A stretch of 64,000 nucleotides of DNA from an uncultured Eubacteriales bacterium (GTDB lineage: Bacteria > Bacillota > Clostridia > Oscillospirales > CAG-272): NCBI GenBank assembly GCA_934467415.1, contig CAKSLQ010000001.1, positions 186,001-250,000 of the forward strand, written 5' to 3'. The position numbers were made by a program, and so were the translations under genes. This document shows positions 1-8,291 of the stretch, one piece after another; positions within the stretch are counted from its first letter, which is position 1, and each line of letters opens with the position of its first letter. Under the pieces are notes generated by a model. It ran no database searches. It was not told the origin of the DNA and saw only the letters and a program-made list of their open reading frames with translations.

Positions 1-2
1 GC

Positions 3-1106
3 GACACCTTCACGGCGCTTGGCCAGACGATCATCGCCGCGCTGATCCAAATCGGCGGTCTCGGCGTCGGCGCGATCGGTGCGGGCATCATGCTTGCCGC
101 ACGCCGCCGCATTGATCTCAAAAGCATGAACATCGTTCGCGAGGCGGGCAACCTGGACGCCGGACGCGGCGTGGTGCAGTTTCTGACGGCGCTGTTCAAG
201 ACAACGCTGGTCATTGAGCTGTGCGGTGCGGCGCTGAGCTTTCCCGTTTTCGTGCAGCGCTATCCCGTCGGCAAAGCCGTCGGGATCAGCGTGTTCCATG
301 CAATCGCCGCATTCAACAACTCCGGCTTTGATATCCTCGGCGGCGGGCGGAATCTTGCGCCGTTTCGCGATGACGTTCTGCTGAATCTCGTCACCTGCGC
401 GCTGATTTTCTTCGGAGGCATCGGTTTTCTGGTCATCCGCGAGATGCGGACGAAAAAACTTTCGTGGAAGAAGTATTCCATGCACGCGAAGATCGTGCTG
501 AGCACGAGTGCCGTGCTGACAATCGGCGGCGCGCTGCTTCTGTGGCTCACGGAAAAGTTTTCGCCTCTTGCCGCGCTGTTCCACAGTGTGTCGGCGCGCA
601 CAGCCGGTTTTTCAACCGTTCCGCTCGGCAGCTTCACACAGGCCGGTCTGCTTGTGATGATGGCGCTGATGTTCATCGGCGCGTCTCCCGGCTCCACCGG
701 CGGCGGCATTAAGACGACCACCTTCTTCACGTTACTTGTCGGCATCCGCTCGGCGGCGACCAATCGGTCCGAAAAGGCGTTCCGTTATTCCCTGCCGAAG
801 GATGCGTTCCGTAAGGCGGCTGTCATCACGCTGATCGGCCTCTTGGTCGTCGGCAACGGCACGCTGCTCTTTATGCTGTTTGAACCTGCCGTTCCGCTGG
901 CGGACGCGCTTTTCGAGGTCATCAGCGCCTTCGGCACGGTCGGCCTGTCCACGGGCATCACGCCGTCGCTCGGCCTGCCCGCCAAGCTGCTGTCCGTTCT
1001 GCTCATGTATATCGGGCGTCTCGGCCCGCTCACGGTGGCAACGCTGTGGTATTTCTCGCACGGCGAGCGCGTCCGCTTCCCCGAGGGGGATCTGGCAATC
1101 GGTTAA
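3..1106 (+). CDS. TrkH/KtrB-family potassium transporter subunit, 5' truncated
   Basis: This is the C-terminal part of a K+ translocating membrane subunit; the reading frame is open from the window edge, so the true start lies upstream. The visible 367 residues contain several long hydrophobic helices and the repeated pore-loop signatures of the Trk/Ktr/HKT superfamily: AFNNSGFD, SARTAGFST followed by SPGSTGGGIKTTT, and FGTVGLSTGIT. These Gly-rich loops form the K+ selectivity filter in the family. It would work with the cytosolic RCK subunit encoded 18 bases downstream (1125), which supports a two-gene K+ uptake operon. KtrB is as likely a name as TrkH. Family assignment is secure; ion coupling (Na+ or H+) cannot be read from the sequence. 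Confidence 0.93.
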   Translation, partial: DTFTALGQTIIAALIQIGGLGVGAIGAGIMLAARRRIDLKSMNIVREAGNLDAGRGVVQFLTALFKTTLVIELCGAALSFPVFVQRYPVGKAVGISVFHAIAAFNNSGFDILGGGRNLAPFRDDVLLNLVTCALIFFGGIGFLVIREMRTKKLSWKKYSMHAKIVLSTSAVLTIGGALLLWLTEKFSPLAALFHSVSARTAGFSTVPLGSFTQAGLLVMMALMFIGASPGSTGGGIKTTTFFTLLVGIRSAATNRSEKAFRYSLPKDAFRKAAVITLIGLLVVGNGTLLFMLFEPAVPLADALFEVISAFGTVGLSTGITPSLGLPAKLLSVLLMYIGRLGPLTVATLWYFSHGERVRFPEGDLAIG

Positions 1107-1124
1107 GAAATCAAGGAGAACATC

Positions 1125-1802
1125 ATGGCTAAGAAAAACAAGCAGAAAAACTTCGTCTACGGCATCATCGGCCTAGGCCGCTTCGGCTATGCACTTGCTC
1201 TCGATCTTGCGGATGCAGGGTATGACCTCATTGTGCTGGATCGCGACGAAGAAAAAATCCGCGAGATGCGCGCTTATACGGAAAATGCGTTCATTGTCAG
1301 CAATTTGGAGAAAAAAACGCTGTCCGACACCGGGATTCAGAACTGCGATGTGGCTGTCGTCTGCATCGGCGAGCAGATGGACATCTCCATTCTCACTACG
1401 CTGAATCTTGTGTCCATGGGCATTCCGAAGGTGATCGCGCGCGCCACCAGCGCCGAGCACGGCGTGATCCTCGAAAAGCTGGGGGCGGAAGTGGTCTACC
1501 CGGAGCGCGATATGGCAATCCGCCTTGCCAGCCGTCTGGAGACCGCGCGGATGCTGGACATCGTGCAGCTGAGCGAAAGAATCAACGTCATGAAGATGCA
1601 GATCCCCGCGCAGGCGGTCGGCAAAACGGTGCTGGAAGTCAATTTCCGTTCCCGCTTTGACCTCAATATCATTGCCATCGAAAACGGCGGCAAGCTGGTT
1701 GAGGTCATCAAGCCGGAATACGTCTTCCGCGAGGGCGACATCCTGTTTCTCTCGGGCAGCAAGGACGGCCTGCTCCGGCTGAATGCGTGGGCGGAAAGCT
1801 GA
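1125..1802 (+). CDS. TrkA/KtrA-family RCK potassium-uptake regulatory subunit
   Basis: This 225-residue cytosolic protein is the nucleotide-binding gating partner of the TrkH/KtrB subunit just upstream. The N-terminal half is an RCK (Rossmann) domain: GLGRFG near residues 12-17 is the GxGxxG dinucleotide loop, and the acidic VLDRDEE strand end would bind the ribose. Residues from about 140 onward fit a TrkA_C domain (QAVGKTVLEVNFRSRF, then FREGDILFLSGS). The length matches single-RCK KtrA proteins, half of the double-RCK E. coli TrkA. An AGGAG-like site precedes the ATG, and a strong terminator follows immediately. KtrA is the likely specific type. Confidence 0.95.
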   Translation: MAKKNKQKNFVYGIIGLGRFGYALALDLADAGYDLIVLDRDEEKIREMRAYTENAFIVSNLEKKTLSDTGIQNCDVAVVCIGEQMDISILTTLNLVSMGIPKVIARATSAEHGVILEKLGAEVVYPERDMAIRLASRLETARMLDIVQLSERINVMKMQIPAQAVGKTVLEVNFRSRFDLNIIAIENGGKLVEVIKPEYVFREGDILFLSGSKDGLLRLNAWAES

Positions 1803-1806
1803 ATAG

Positions 1807-1842
1807 ACAACAAAAAAGCGGCTCGCGCCGCTTTTTTGTTGT
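1807..1842. terminator. Bidirectional intrinsic terminator
   Basis: A perfect 16-bp inverted repeat (ACAACAAAAAAGCGGC and its complement) with a 4-base loop and A/T flanks on both sides. It lies between the convergent trkA-like gene and the Cys-rich minus-strand gene and can serve both. Confidence 0.9.
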
Positions 1843-2696
1843 CAGCCGTTTTTGCGTTTGCCGCAGCCGCAGCCGCCGTCGGTACCGGCCAGCGAGGGCG
1901 GATAGAATTCATTTACCGGGAATGCCATACCGCGGAAGAGGCTGCACGGGTCGTCATCCTCATTCTGCACGCACTCCTTGTCGGGAATGCAGTATTCGGC
2001 CACGTTGACGAGATACTGGGCAGGGCGCTCGATCCGGACGATCGAGAAGAAGCCGAGCGAAACATAGAGATTGTTCTCGCCGCCCGGCGTCAGCGCGCCG
2101 CTCATGCAGCCGCAGACGTTTTCGGGAATGCTGTCGCAGGAGCAGACGCAGCAGGGTGTGAAGCTGCAGCAGGACGGCGCCGCCACGCGTGTGCCGAGAA
2201 TGACAGGCGCCGCAACCTCAACGGTCGCGACCGGCATGTTGGTCGAATAGCTTGCCGAGAGATTGTCGGCGCAGGGGCAGAACTCGTCGCCCACACTGCT
2301 TCTGTAAATGTTGACGCAGCCTTCGCTGCCGTACAGAATGACCTTTTTCTCCACAACGGCGACGCCGTCGAATTCCTGTGCGCGGCCGAGATTGACGCAG
2401 CCCTCGCAGCAAAGCTTGACATAGAAGCGGATCGACACCTGGTAGAAGCCGCGGTTGAACTGCACGGGCTCGACATTGATGCAGGTCCGGAGAATGTGCG
2501 CGCTCTTGGTCCGCACATTGGTGGTATGATCGATGATCTCCTGGCCGTACTCGGTCAGATAAACCCGCGTATTCTCAAAGCAGTCTTTATCGCGACAAGA
2601 GTCGAGGACTCTGTAAGTATCGATGCAAACGGATTCCTTGCCGACCGACAGGTTCGGAAAAGTGCCGCCCGAACAGGAGCATCTGTTTTCAGCCAT
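1842..2696 (-). CDS. Conserved Cys-rich protein of unknown function
   Basis: A 284-residue protein with a clear AGGAGG site 7 bases before the ATG. It has no signal peptide or membrane helix. It carries more than 20 cysteines, grouped at the N-terminus (CSCSGG), around residue 36 (DSCRDKDC), in the middle (CCEGC), in a CCSFTPCCVCSC cluster and at the C-terminal tail (GGCGCGKRKNG). The segment around VRTKSAHILRTCINVEPVQFNRGFYQ and IRFYVKL is typical of a hypothetical family I recall from Clostridia and Ruminococcaceae. The wealth of cysteines in a spore-former suggests a spore-coat or metal-binding role, but that is inference. It stands alone, convergent with the K+ operon. Confidence 0.75.
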   Translation of the reverse strand: MAENRCSCSGGTFPNLSVGKESVCIDTYRVLDSCRDKDCFENTRVYLTEYGQEIIDHTTNVRTKSAHILRTCINVEPVQFNRGFYQVSIRFYVKLCCEGCVNLGRAQEFDGVAVVEKKVILYGSEGCVNIYRSSVGDEFCPCADNLSASYSTNMPVATVEVAAPVILGTRVAAPSCCSFTPCCVCSCDSIPENVCGCMSGALTPGGENNLYVSLGFFSIVRIERPAQYLVNVAEYCIPDKECVQNEDDDPCSLFRGMAFPVNEFYPPSLAGTDGGCGCGKRKNG

Positions 2697-2766
2697 AAAT
2701 CGTTCCTCCTTGAAAGATGGGCTTTCGCCTTCGATACCATCTTATGCAGGACGGCGGCAGACGTGA

Positions 2767-2798
2767 AAAAACGGCAGTGAAATCTCACTGCCGTTTTT
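2767..2798 (-). terminator. Intrinsic terminator of the small P-loop gene
   Basis: AAAAACGGCAGTGA is repeated inverted across a 4-base loop, giving a 14-bp stem with a T-run on either strand. It lies just beyond the stop at 2809. Confidence 0.85.
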
Positions 2799-2808
2799 CA
2801 AACCGGAA

Positions 2809-3216
2809 TTAAAGATACTGATTCAGCGATTCGGGAACATCTTCAAGTGCGATGGAGGATGTCATCACGCAGTTGAAGCCGATCTTCGTTGCCAGCGCGT
2901 TTACCGCCTCCGCAAACTCAGTAAATGCTGCAACATCATTGCCGCAGATCTTGAGCGCAGAGTCTACAAACAAGTCCGAAAGGTCATGGTCGCTTGCCGC
3001 GATACCGGCGATGAAACCGAACAGTGCATGCGCGTCGTCAATCTCATAGGCGTCCGCCTCAATGAGACGCGCCTTGTACTTAACGTCATAAATCAGCTTC
3101 TGTCCTTTTTCTATACAAACAACGCTGCCATGGGATGCGTGGGATGCGTCATTTACCATTTCAATCAGTGCCTTGGTCTTGCCGGAGCCCTTGAGGCCGA
3201 GAATCAGTTTCAACAT
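2809..3216 (-). CDS. Small P-loop NTP-binding protein, function unknown
   Basis: A 135-residue soluble protein. I place the start at the ATG at 3216 because TTGGAGGATACG gives an ideal GGAGG spaced 7 bases before it; a longer TTG-initiated reading would consume this site. The N-terminus (LKLILGLKGSGKTKALIEM) is a Walker A motif at residues about 6-13. A conserved DAYEIDD stretch near residue 60 and a final strand ending in VMTSS are compatible with a minimal RecA/PilT-like core, but no Walker B is certain. Similar clostridial proteins are, as I recall, often labelled twitching-motility or PilT-like without experimental support. It has its own promoter and terminator. Confidence 0.7.
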   Translation of the reverse strand: MLKLILGLKGSGKTKALIEMVNDASHASHGSVVCIEKGQKLIYDVKYKARLIEADAYEIDDAHALFGFIAGIAASDHDLSDLFVDSALKICGNDVAAFTEFAEAVNALATKIGFNCVMTSSIALEDVPESLNQYL

Positions 3217-3268
3217 AGTCGTATCCTCCAATATATTATGGCTGCAGAGGATTCCCCTCTGTAACTAT

Positions 3269-3297
3269 AATATACACCAAAAAGCACATAAATGCAA
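3269..3297 (-). promoter_or_regulatory. SigmaA-type promoter of the small P-loop gene
   Basis: On the minus strand TTGCAT (3297-3292) and TATATT (3274-3269) are separated by 17 bases, about 50 bases upstream of the ATG at 3216. Confidence 0.6.
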
Positions 3298-3344
3298 GGG
3301 GTAAAAACGCAATTTTTTGTGAATTCGGCTTGAAGGCGCCGTGA

Positions 3345-4682
3345 TTACTGCATGCGCGCCTCGAGCGCTTCCTTTTCCGTCTCATAGCCCGCCTTGCCGA
3401 GCAGCGCAAACATGTTCTTCTTGTACGCCTCAACGCCGGGCTGGTTGAACGGATTTACGCCGAGGGTATAGCCCGAGACCGCGCAGGCCAGCTCAAAGAA
3501 GTAGACCAGATAGCCGAACGAATATGCCGTGCGGTCGCTGACCTCCAGCACGATGTTCGGGACGCCGCCGTCGTTGTGTGCAAACAGCGTACCGAGCATG
3601 GCAGTGCTGTTGACATAGTTCAATTTCTTGCCCGCCAGGAAGTTGAGTCCGTCCACATTGGCTTCGTCATACGGAATCTCCAGCTCACAGCCGGTGTTCT
3701 TAAAGTCAAGCACGGTCTCAAACAGTATACGCTCGCCCTCCTGGATATACTGGCCGAGCGAATGCAGGTCGGTGGAGAAGATGACGGACGCCGGGAAAAT
3801 CCCCTTGTTGTCCTTACCCTCACTCTCGCCGTACAGCTGCTTCCACCACTCGTTCAGCATCTGCTGGAACGGCTCGTAGCCGACAAGGATCTCGACCTTC
3901 TTCCCTGCGCGATACATGAGATTGCGCAGCGCCGCATAGCGGAAGCAATCGTTCTCGGCGAAAGGCTGACCCGTGTAAAGCGTGCGTGCATCCGCCGCAC
4001 CGCGCATCATCGCGTCGATGTCGATGCCCGCAACCGCGATCGGCAGGAGGCCGACGGCGGTGAGAACCGAATATCTGCCGCCGACATCGTCCGGAACGAC
4101 GAAGGTCTCATAGCCCATCTTGTCGGAAAACGCCTTCAGCGTGCCCTTCGCGCGGTCGGTGGTGGCAAAAATGCGCTCGCGCGCGCCCTCGGCGCCGTAC
4201 TTCTTCTCCAGCAGCTCGCGGAAGACGCGGAACGTGACCGCAGGCTCGGTGGTCGTGCCCGACTTGGAAATAACGTTGATGCAGATGTCCTTGCCCTCGC
4301 AGATGGCAAGCAGCTCGGACAGCGCGGTGGAGCTGATGCTGTTGCCGGCAAAATAGATGTCCGGCGTATCCTTCTTCAGATTGTTGTACAGCGGAGACTT
4401 GACGAACTCGATCGCGGCGCGCGCGCCGAGATAGGAGCCGCCGATGCCGATCGCGATGAACACATCGCAGGATTTTTTGATGCGCTCCGCCGCCGCCTTG
4501 ATGCGGTCGAACTCATCCTTATCATAGTTGACCGGGAGATCGACCCAGCCGAGGAAGTCGCTGCCTGCGCCGCTTCTTTCGGCAACCATGCGGTATGCCG
4601 CGGAAACTTCGGCGCCGATCGCCTTATAGTCCTCTTCCTTGATGAAATTTTTGATGAATTTGTCATTCAGTTTGATGCTCAT
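3345..4682 (-). CDS. pgi: Glucose-6-phosphate isomerase
   Basis: This enzyme interconverts glucose 6-phosphate and fructose 6-phosphate in glycolysis. The 445-residue length matches the short Firmicute/thermophile Pgi type. The sugar-phosphate binding SIS fold is visible: GIGGSYLGARA near residues 79-89, SKSGTTTEP at 139-147, then GGRYSVLTAVGLLPIA. The active-site region GESEGKDNKGIFPAS and the C-terminal NPFNQPGVEAYKK (with the conserved Gln and Lys) are present. GAGGG lies 6 bases before the ATG. It is monocistronic with its own promoter; no sugar operon surrounds it. Confidence 0.97.
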   Translation of the reverse strand: MSIKLNDKFIKNFIKEEDYKAIGAEVSAAYRMVAERSGAGSDFLGWVDLPVNYDKDEFDRIKAAAERIKKSCDVFIAIGIGGSYLGARAAIEFVKSPLYNNLKKDTPDIYFAGNSISSTALSELLAICEGKDICINVISKSGTTTEPAVTFRVFRELLEKKYGAEGARERIFATTDRAKGTLKAFSDKMGYETFVVPDDVGGRYSVLTAVGLLPIAVAGIDIDAMMRGAADARTLYTGQPFAENDCFRYAALRNLMYRAGKKVEILVGYEPFQQMLNEWWKQLYGESEGKDNKGIFPASVIFSTDLHSLGQYIQEGERILFETVLDFKNTGCELEIPYDEANVDGLNFLAGKKLNYVNSTAMLGTLFAHNDGGVPNIVLEVSDRTAYSFGYLVYFFELACAVSGYTLGVNPFNQPGVEAYKKNMFALLGKAGYETEKEALEARMQ

Positions 4683-4721
4683 AATGATCCCTCATTTTCA
4701 TTTCATTTGAAATCCGTGCCT

Positions 4722-4750
4722 ATCATACACCATTTCGCAAAAGATTTCAA
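4722..4750 (-). promoter_or_regulatory. SigmaA-type promoter of pgi
   Basis: On the minus strand TTGAAA (4750-4745) and TATGAT (4727-4722) are separated by exactly 17 bases, about 40 bases upstream of the pgi start codon. Confidence 0.7.
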
Positions 4751-4781
4751 CAGTAAATTTGATTTACTTTTTTACACGCGT

Positions 4782-5924
4782 TTAACCCTTGAGGCAAAAA
4801 CCGCCGAGAATCCGCGAAAAAAGCCCCCAAAAACCGATTTCGTCGATGTCGTTTTCGGCGCGGACATCCGCCGCGCCGACGACCTCACCGTCGCATTCGT
4901 AGATCATGCGGCCGAGCACGTCGCCCGCACGCACGGGGCAGCGGACAAATTCGGGCAGGTCAAGGCGCTTTGTGATCTTCGCGATCTTCTCTTTCTCCAG
5001 CACGGCCGAAATGCCGTCGCAGCGGAGCGCACAGAGGTCCGAAACGCCGCCCGTTGCGCGGATCGGCGCGGGTGAGCCGCCATCGTCGGTATAAACGCCG
5101 TAGTTGGCAAAGCCGAAGTCCAGCAGCTGTTTTGCCTCATTGTTGCGGACATCGCGGGTCGGTGCCGCCATGATGACGGCAATCAGCTGCATACCGTCCC
5201 GCTTGGCCGTGGCGCTGATGCAGAATTTTGCCTTGGCGGTCGAGCCGGTCTTCAGCCCGTTTGCACCGGAATAGAAGCGCACGAGACGGTTTGTGTTGGT
5301 CAGGCCGAACGCGCCGTTCCGTATGGTGTCCATCCAGATCGAGCTGTATTTGAGAATCAGCTCGTGCCGGATCAGCTCCCGCGACATGACGGCGATGTCC
5401 CGCGCGCTGATGACGTGGTTTCGGACGGTGTCGTCCAGTCCGTTTGTATTCTCAAAATGCGTGTTTTCCATGCCGAGTGCCTCGGCACGGGCATTCATCT
5501 GTGCGACGAACGCATCCTCGCTGCCAGCGACAAACTCGGCCAGCGCAGCGGCGCAGTCGTTGGCCGAGGCGATGACCACGCACTTGATCATCTCCTCAAC
5601 GGACATCTCCTCGCCGACCTTGAGATACACCTGCGAGCCGCCCATGGAGGCCGCGTGTTCGCTGACCGGAACCATATCGTCGAGCCCGATCTTCCCCGCG
5701 TCGATCGCCTCCATGACAAGCAGCAGCGTCATGATCTTCGTGACCGAAGCGGGCGGAAGCGCTTCATCCGCGTTTTTTTCGTACAGCACACGCCCGGTGG
5801 AAGCCTCCATCAGTACGGCGCTGCGGCATTCGAGCGGCGCGGTAAACTCCGCCGCGCCGCACGGCGCGGCGAGCATCACCGCAAAGCAAAGCAGAAGCAA
5901 AACGGCAATTTCTTTTCTGACCAT
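4782..5924 (-). CDS. D-alanyl-D-alanine carboxypeptidase (DacF-like PBP, peptidase S11)
   Basis: This secreted penicillin-binding protein removes the terminal D-Ala of peptidoglycan stem peptides. I choose the ATG at 5924 because GGAG sits 6 bases upstream; an in-frame ATG four codons earlier contains that site. MVRKEIAVLLLLCFAVMLAA is a typical signal peptide. The catalytic serine motif SVTK (S60, K63), the SAN triad (S120-N122) and KTG (K225) are all intact, followed by the small C-terminal PBP5 domain. The closing region (IGFWGLFSRILGGFCLKG) is amphipathic and may be the membrane anchor. Spore-formers often use DacF for spore cortex maturation; a vegetative DacA role is equally possible. 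Confidence 0.93.
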   Translation of the reverse strand: MVRKEIAVLLLLCFAVMLAAPCGAAEFTAPLECRSAVLMEASTGRVLYEKNADEALPPASVTKIMTLLLVMEAIDAGKIGLDDMVPVSEHAASMGGSQVYLKVGEEMSVEEMIKCVVIASANDCAAALAEFVAGSEDAFVAQMNARAEALGMENTHFENTNGLDDTVRNHVISARDIAVMSRELIRHELILKYSSIWMDTIRNGAFGLTNTNRLVRFYSGANGLKTGSTAKAKFCISATAKRDGMQLIAVIMAAPTRDVRNNEAKQLLDFGFANYGVYTDDGGSPAPIRATGGVSDLCALRCDGISAVLEKEKIAKITKRLDLPEFVRCPVRAGDVLGRMIYECDGEVVGAADVRAENDIDEIGFWGLFSRILGGFCLKG

Positions 5925-5999
5925 AGCATTCTCCATTCCGCCGCACAGCGGCGTTTTTTCTATGGTACAAGTATATTCGTTTTTGCACGGATTATATGC

Positions 6000-6031
6000 A
6001 AAAAGACCGGGATCCGCCTCCCGATCTTTTT
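6000..6031 (-). terminator. Intrinsic terminator of the GNAT gene at 6036
   Basis: A near-perfect 13-bp stem (AAAAAGACCGGGA against TCCCGATCTTTTT, one G-T type mismatch) lies just past the stop of the minus-strand acetyltransferase gene. Confidence 0.7.
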
Positions 6032-6035
6032 CAGT

Positions 6036-6623
6036 TCAGTTTTTTGTCAGCTGCTCGAACTCGTCGCGCAGGATCGCCGCCGTACCGATGTCGCGGTACA
6101 TCCCCTTGATGAGCATCCCGCCGCGTGCCGTGCCCTCGTACTGCATCCCGCAGTTTTTCATCACGGCAAGGCTTCTGTCATTGCCGATGATAAAGCGCCC
6201 CTCGATACGATGCAGCTCCATCGTCTCAAAGCCGAAGCGCATCACTTCCCGCACGGCCTCGGTCGCGTAGCCGCGATTCTGAAACTCGGGATTGACGACA
6301 TAGCCGACCTCGCCGACGTTGTTGGAAAAGTCAATCCGAGCAAAGCCGCATGTACCGATCATCTTTTCCTCGTCGCCGGCCAAAACGATCGCCCAGTCGT
6401 AGCACTCCCCCGCCTTGTACTTGCCGATGACAAAGGCGAGATAATTCTTCGTAAACTCAATATCCGGGTGCGGACTCCACAGAAGATACTCGGTCGTCTC
6501 GGGGAGTCTCGCGTATTCGTACATGTCAAATGCGTCAAACATCCGCATCGGGCGCAGGATCAGACGCTCTGTATGGAAAGTCGGCGTTTTTGCAAACACC
6601 TCATGTATATATTCACGTTTCAT
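6036..6623 (-). CDS. GNAT-family N-acetyltransferase (RimJ/RimL-like)
   Basis: A 195-residue cytosolic acetyl-CoA-dependent acetyltransferase. The start TPTFHTERLILRPMRMFDAFDM is the hallmark of the RimJ/RimL subgroup (Acetyltransf_3), which acetylates protein N-termini or small amines. The acetyl-CoA pyrophosphate loop is in VVNPEFQNRGYATEAV (about residues 110-125, Q/R-x-x-G-x-A). The helix with MELHRIEGRFIIGNDRSLAVMKNCGM is the conserved C-terminal half that positions CoA. Substrate cannot be inferred. It is a single gene divergent from proC. Confidence 0.88.
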   Translation of the reverse strand: MKREYIHEVFAKTPTFHTERLILRPMRMFDAFDMYEYARLPETTEYLLWSPHPDIEFTKNYLAFVIGKYKAGECYDWAIVLAGDEEKMIGTCGFARIDFSNNVGEVGYVVNPEFQNRGYATEAVREVMRFGFETMELHRIEGRFIIGNDRSLAVMKNCGMQYEGTARGGMLIKGMYRDIGTAAILRDEFEQLTKN

Positions 6624-6698
6624 AAAACGGTCTCCGTTATTTTGGTCACATCAGTATACCATAAGTCGGTCCGGAATACAAGAAAAAATAAAAATAAA

Positions 6699-6727
6699 TT
6701 GCAACACGCAGAAAATGATGCTATAAT
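6699..6727 (+). promoter_or_regulatory. SigmaA-type promoter of proC
   Basis: TTGCAA (6699-6704) and a consensus TATAAT (6722-6727) are 17 bases apart, ending 33 bases before the proC ATG. Confidence 0.7.
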
Positions 6728-6760
6728 GTTAAGAAGTAATCCAAACGGAGATGACATACC

Positions 6761-7573
6761 ATGGAAAAGAATTTTGCATTTATCGGCGTCGGCAATATGG
6801 CCTCCGCGATCATCGGCGGCCTGACCGACAAGTCGTCGGAAGACGCCGTTTCCGAAGCGCAGATCACGCTCTTCGATAAAAACCCCGCGCAGTACGACCG
6901 CTACGGCGCAGGATTTGTCCGCGCACCGAACGCGGGCGAAGCCGTGCGCGGCGCCGACATCGTCGTCCTCGCGGTCAAGCCGCAGAACTATGCGGAGGTG
7001 CTGGAAGAACTCGGCCGCACCGATACGCACGGCAAGATCTTTATCTCGATCGCCGCCGGAATTTCGACGGCATTTGTCGAAAAGTACCTCGGCGCAAATA
7101 CCGCCGTCGTCCGCACGATGCCGAACACGCCGCTGCTCATCGGCAAGGGGGTGACCGCGCTCTGCCGCAACAAAAACGTGAGCGACGTGCAGTTTGACCT
7201 GGTGGAGCGCATCTTCGCCGCGCGCGGCGCGACGCTGCGCCTCGACGAGGCGGATATGAACAAGATCATCGCGGCAACGTCATCCTCTCCCGCCTACATC
7301 TTCTTAATGATTAAAGCCATCTGCGACGGCGCCGCCGCCGAGGGTATCCGGTGCGACAATCTGCGCGATGCCGTCTGCAGCATGGTCATCGGCAGCGCCG
7401 AGCTGGCGCTGCGCAGCGACAAGAGCCTCGACGAGCTGATCCGCATGGTCACCTCGCCGAAGGGGACGACCGAGAAGGCGCTCGAGGTCTTCTATGCCGC
7501 AAACTTTGAAAAAACCGTCTCCGACGCGATGGATGCCTGCACCCGCCGCGCGGACGAGCTGGCGCAGGGCTGA
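6761..7573 (+). CDS. proC: Pyrroline-5-carboxylate reductase
   Basis: ProC catalyses the last step of proline synthesis, NAD(P)H-dependent reduction of 1-pyrroline-5-carboxylate. The 270-residue length is standard. The N-terminal Rossmann loop is FIGVGNMASAIIGGL (about residues 5-19). The central motif VRTMPNTPLLIGKGVTAL and the C-terminal signature ending in MVTSPKGTTEKAL (SPGGTT in most homologues, here with Lys in the third position) identify the enzyme. GGAG lies 9 bases upstream of the ATG. proB and proA are not in the window. Two membrane-protein genes follow and may be cotranscribed. Confidence 0.96.
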   Translation: MEKNFAFIGVGNMASAIIGGLTDKSSEDAVSEAQITLFDKNPAQYDRYGAGFVRAPNAGEAVRGADIVVLAVKPQNYAEVLEELGRTDTHGKIFISIAAGISTAFVEKYLGANTAVVRTMPNTPLLIGKGVTALCRNKNVSDVQFDLVERIFAARGATLRLDEADMNKIIAATSSSPAYIFLMIKAICDGAAAEGIRCDNLRDAVCSMVIGSAELALRSDKSLDELIRMVTSPKGTTEKALEVFYAANFEKTVSDAMDACTRRADELAQG

Positions 7574-7630
7574 CATATTCGCGCCCGCGCCGTCATACGC
7601 TCTACCGAAGTAAACTTGCAGGAGAGCGCC

Positions 7631-8275
7631 ATGACAAAGCCAACCGACACCTTTCGCATACCGAGAAAGAAGCGCGTCAGACTGATCACGCCGCGCGGCG
7701 TGTATGCGAAATACATCCTGATCTACACCCTGTGCTATACGGCGGCTTTCGCCGTCGGCTGCCTGCTCTTTCACCTGACCGGCAGCGCCGAAAATGTGCA
7801 GTTTGACCGCCGCATCGCAGGCTTCTTTTCCGCAAGCCTCGCGGGGACGTCCGACGCCTTCGACCTTGCGAAGCGGCTTTTGTCGTTTGCCGCGCAGGAC
7901 CTCACGCGGCTCGGCCTGATCTTCATGGCCGGGTTCACGGTGTTTGTATCTTTCGCCGTCGCCGGGATCCTGATTTTCCGCGGGCTGTCGTTCGGCTTCG
8001 CCATCAGCTATCTTGTGTCGCTTGTCCGCCGGGACGCTCTCGCGCTGCCCCGCCCGATCGCCTCGCTCATGCTGTTCTCGCTGCTCGGGGCGCTTACGGC
8101 CGCGATGATGATCCACCTGTCGGTCCGCACGACCATGTTCTCGGACGAATTCAAGGCGCTCTGCGGCAGGCCGCGCCTGATTCTGCGCTCCGGCGCACTG
8201 TATGCCCAGCTTTTACGATTCACGATCGTCTTCGGGGCGATCCTGCTGTTAACCATATTGAGATGTGCGCTGTAG
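7631..8275 (+). CDS. Integral membrane protein, possibly SpoIIM-like
   Basis: A 214-residue protein with a basic cytosolic N-terminus (MTKPTDTFRIPRKKRVRLI) and about five hydrophobic segments. The ATG at 7631 is chosen because AGGAG precedes it by 6 bases; a TTG reading at 7616 is weaker. The segment GILIFRGLSFGFAISYLVSLV resembles the conserved FRGFSLGF core of the SpoIIM/DUF95 family, and the length equals that of B. subtilis SpoIIM. SpoIIM works in engulfment with SpoIIP and SpoIID. The identification rests on this one motif and on size, so it stays tentative. Confidence 0.5.
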   Translation: MTKPTDTFRIPRKKRVRLITPRGVYAKYILIYTLCYTAAFAVGCLLFHLTGSAENVQFDRRIAGFFSASLAGTSDAFDLAKRLLSFAAQDLTRLGLIFMAGFTVFVSFAVAGILIFRGLSFGFAISYLVSLVRRDALALPRPIASLMLFSLLGALTAAMMIHLSVRTTMFSDEFKALCGRPRLILRSGALYAQLLRFTIVFGAILLLTILRCAL

Positions 8276-8291
8276 CGCACGGAGGAAGTCA

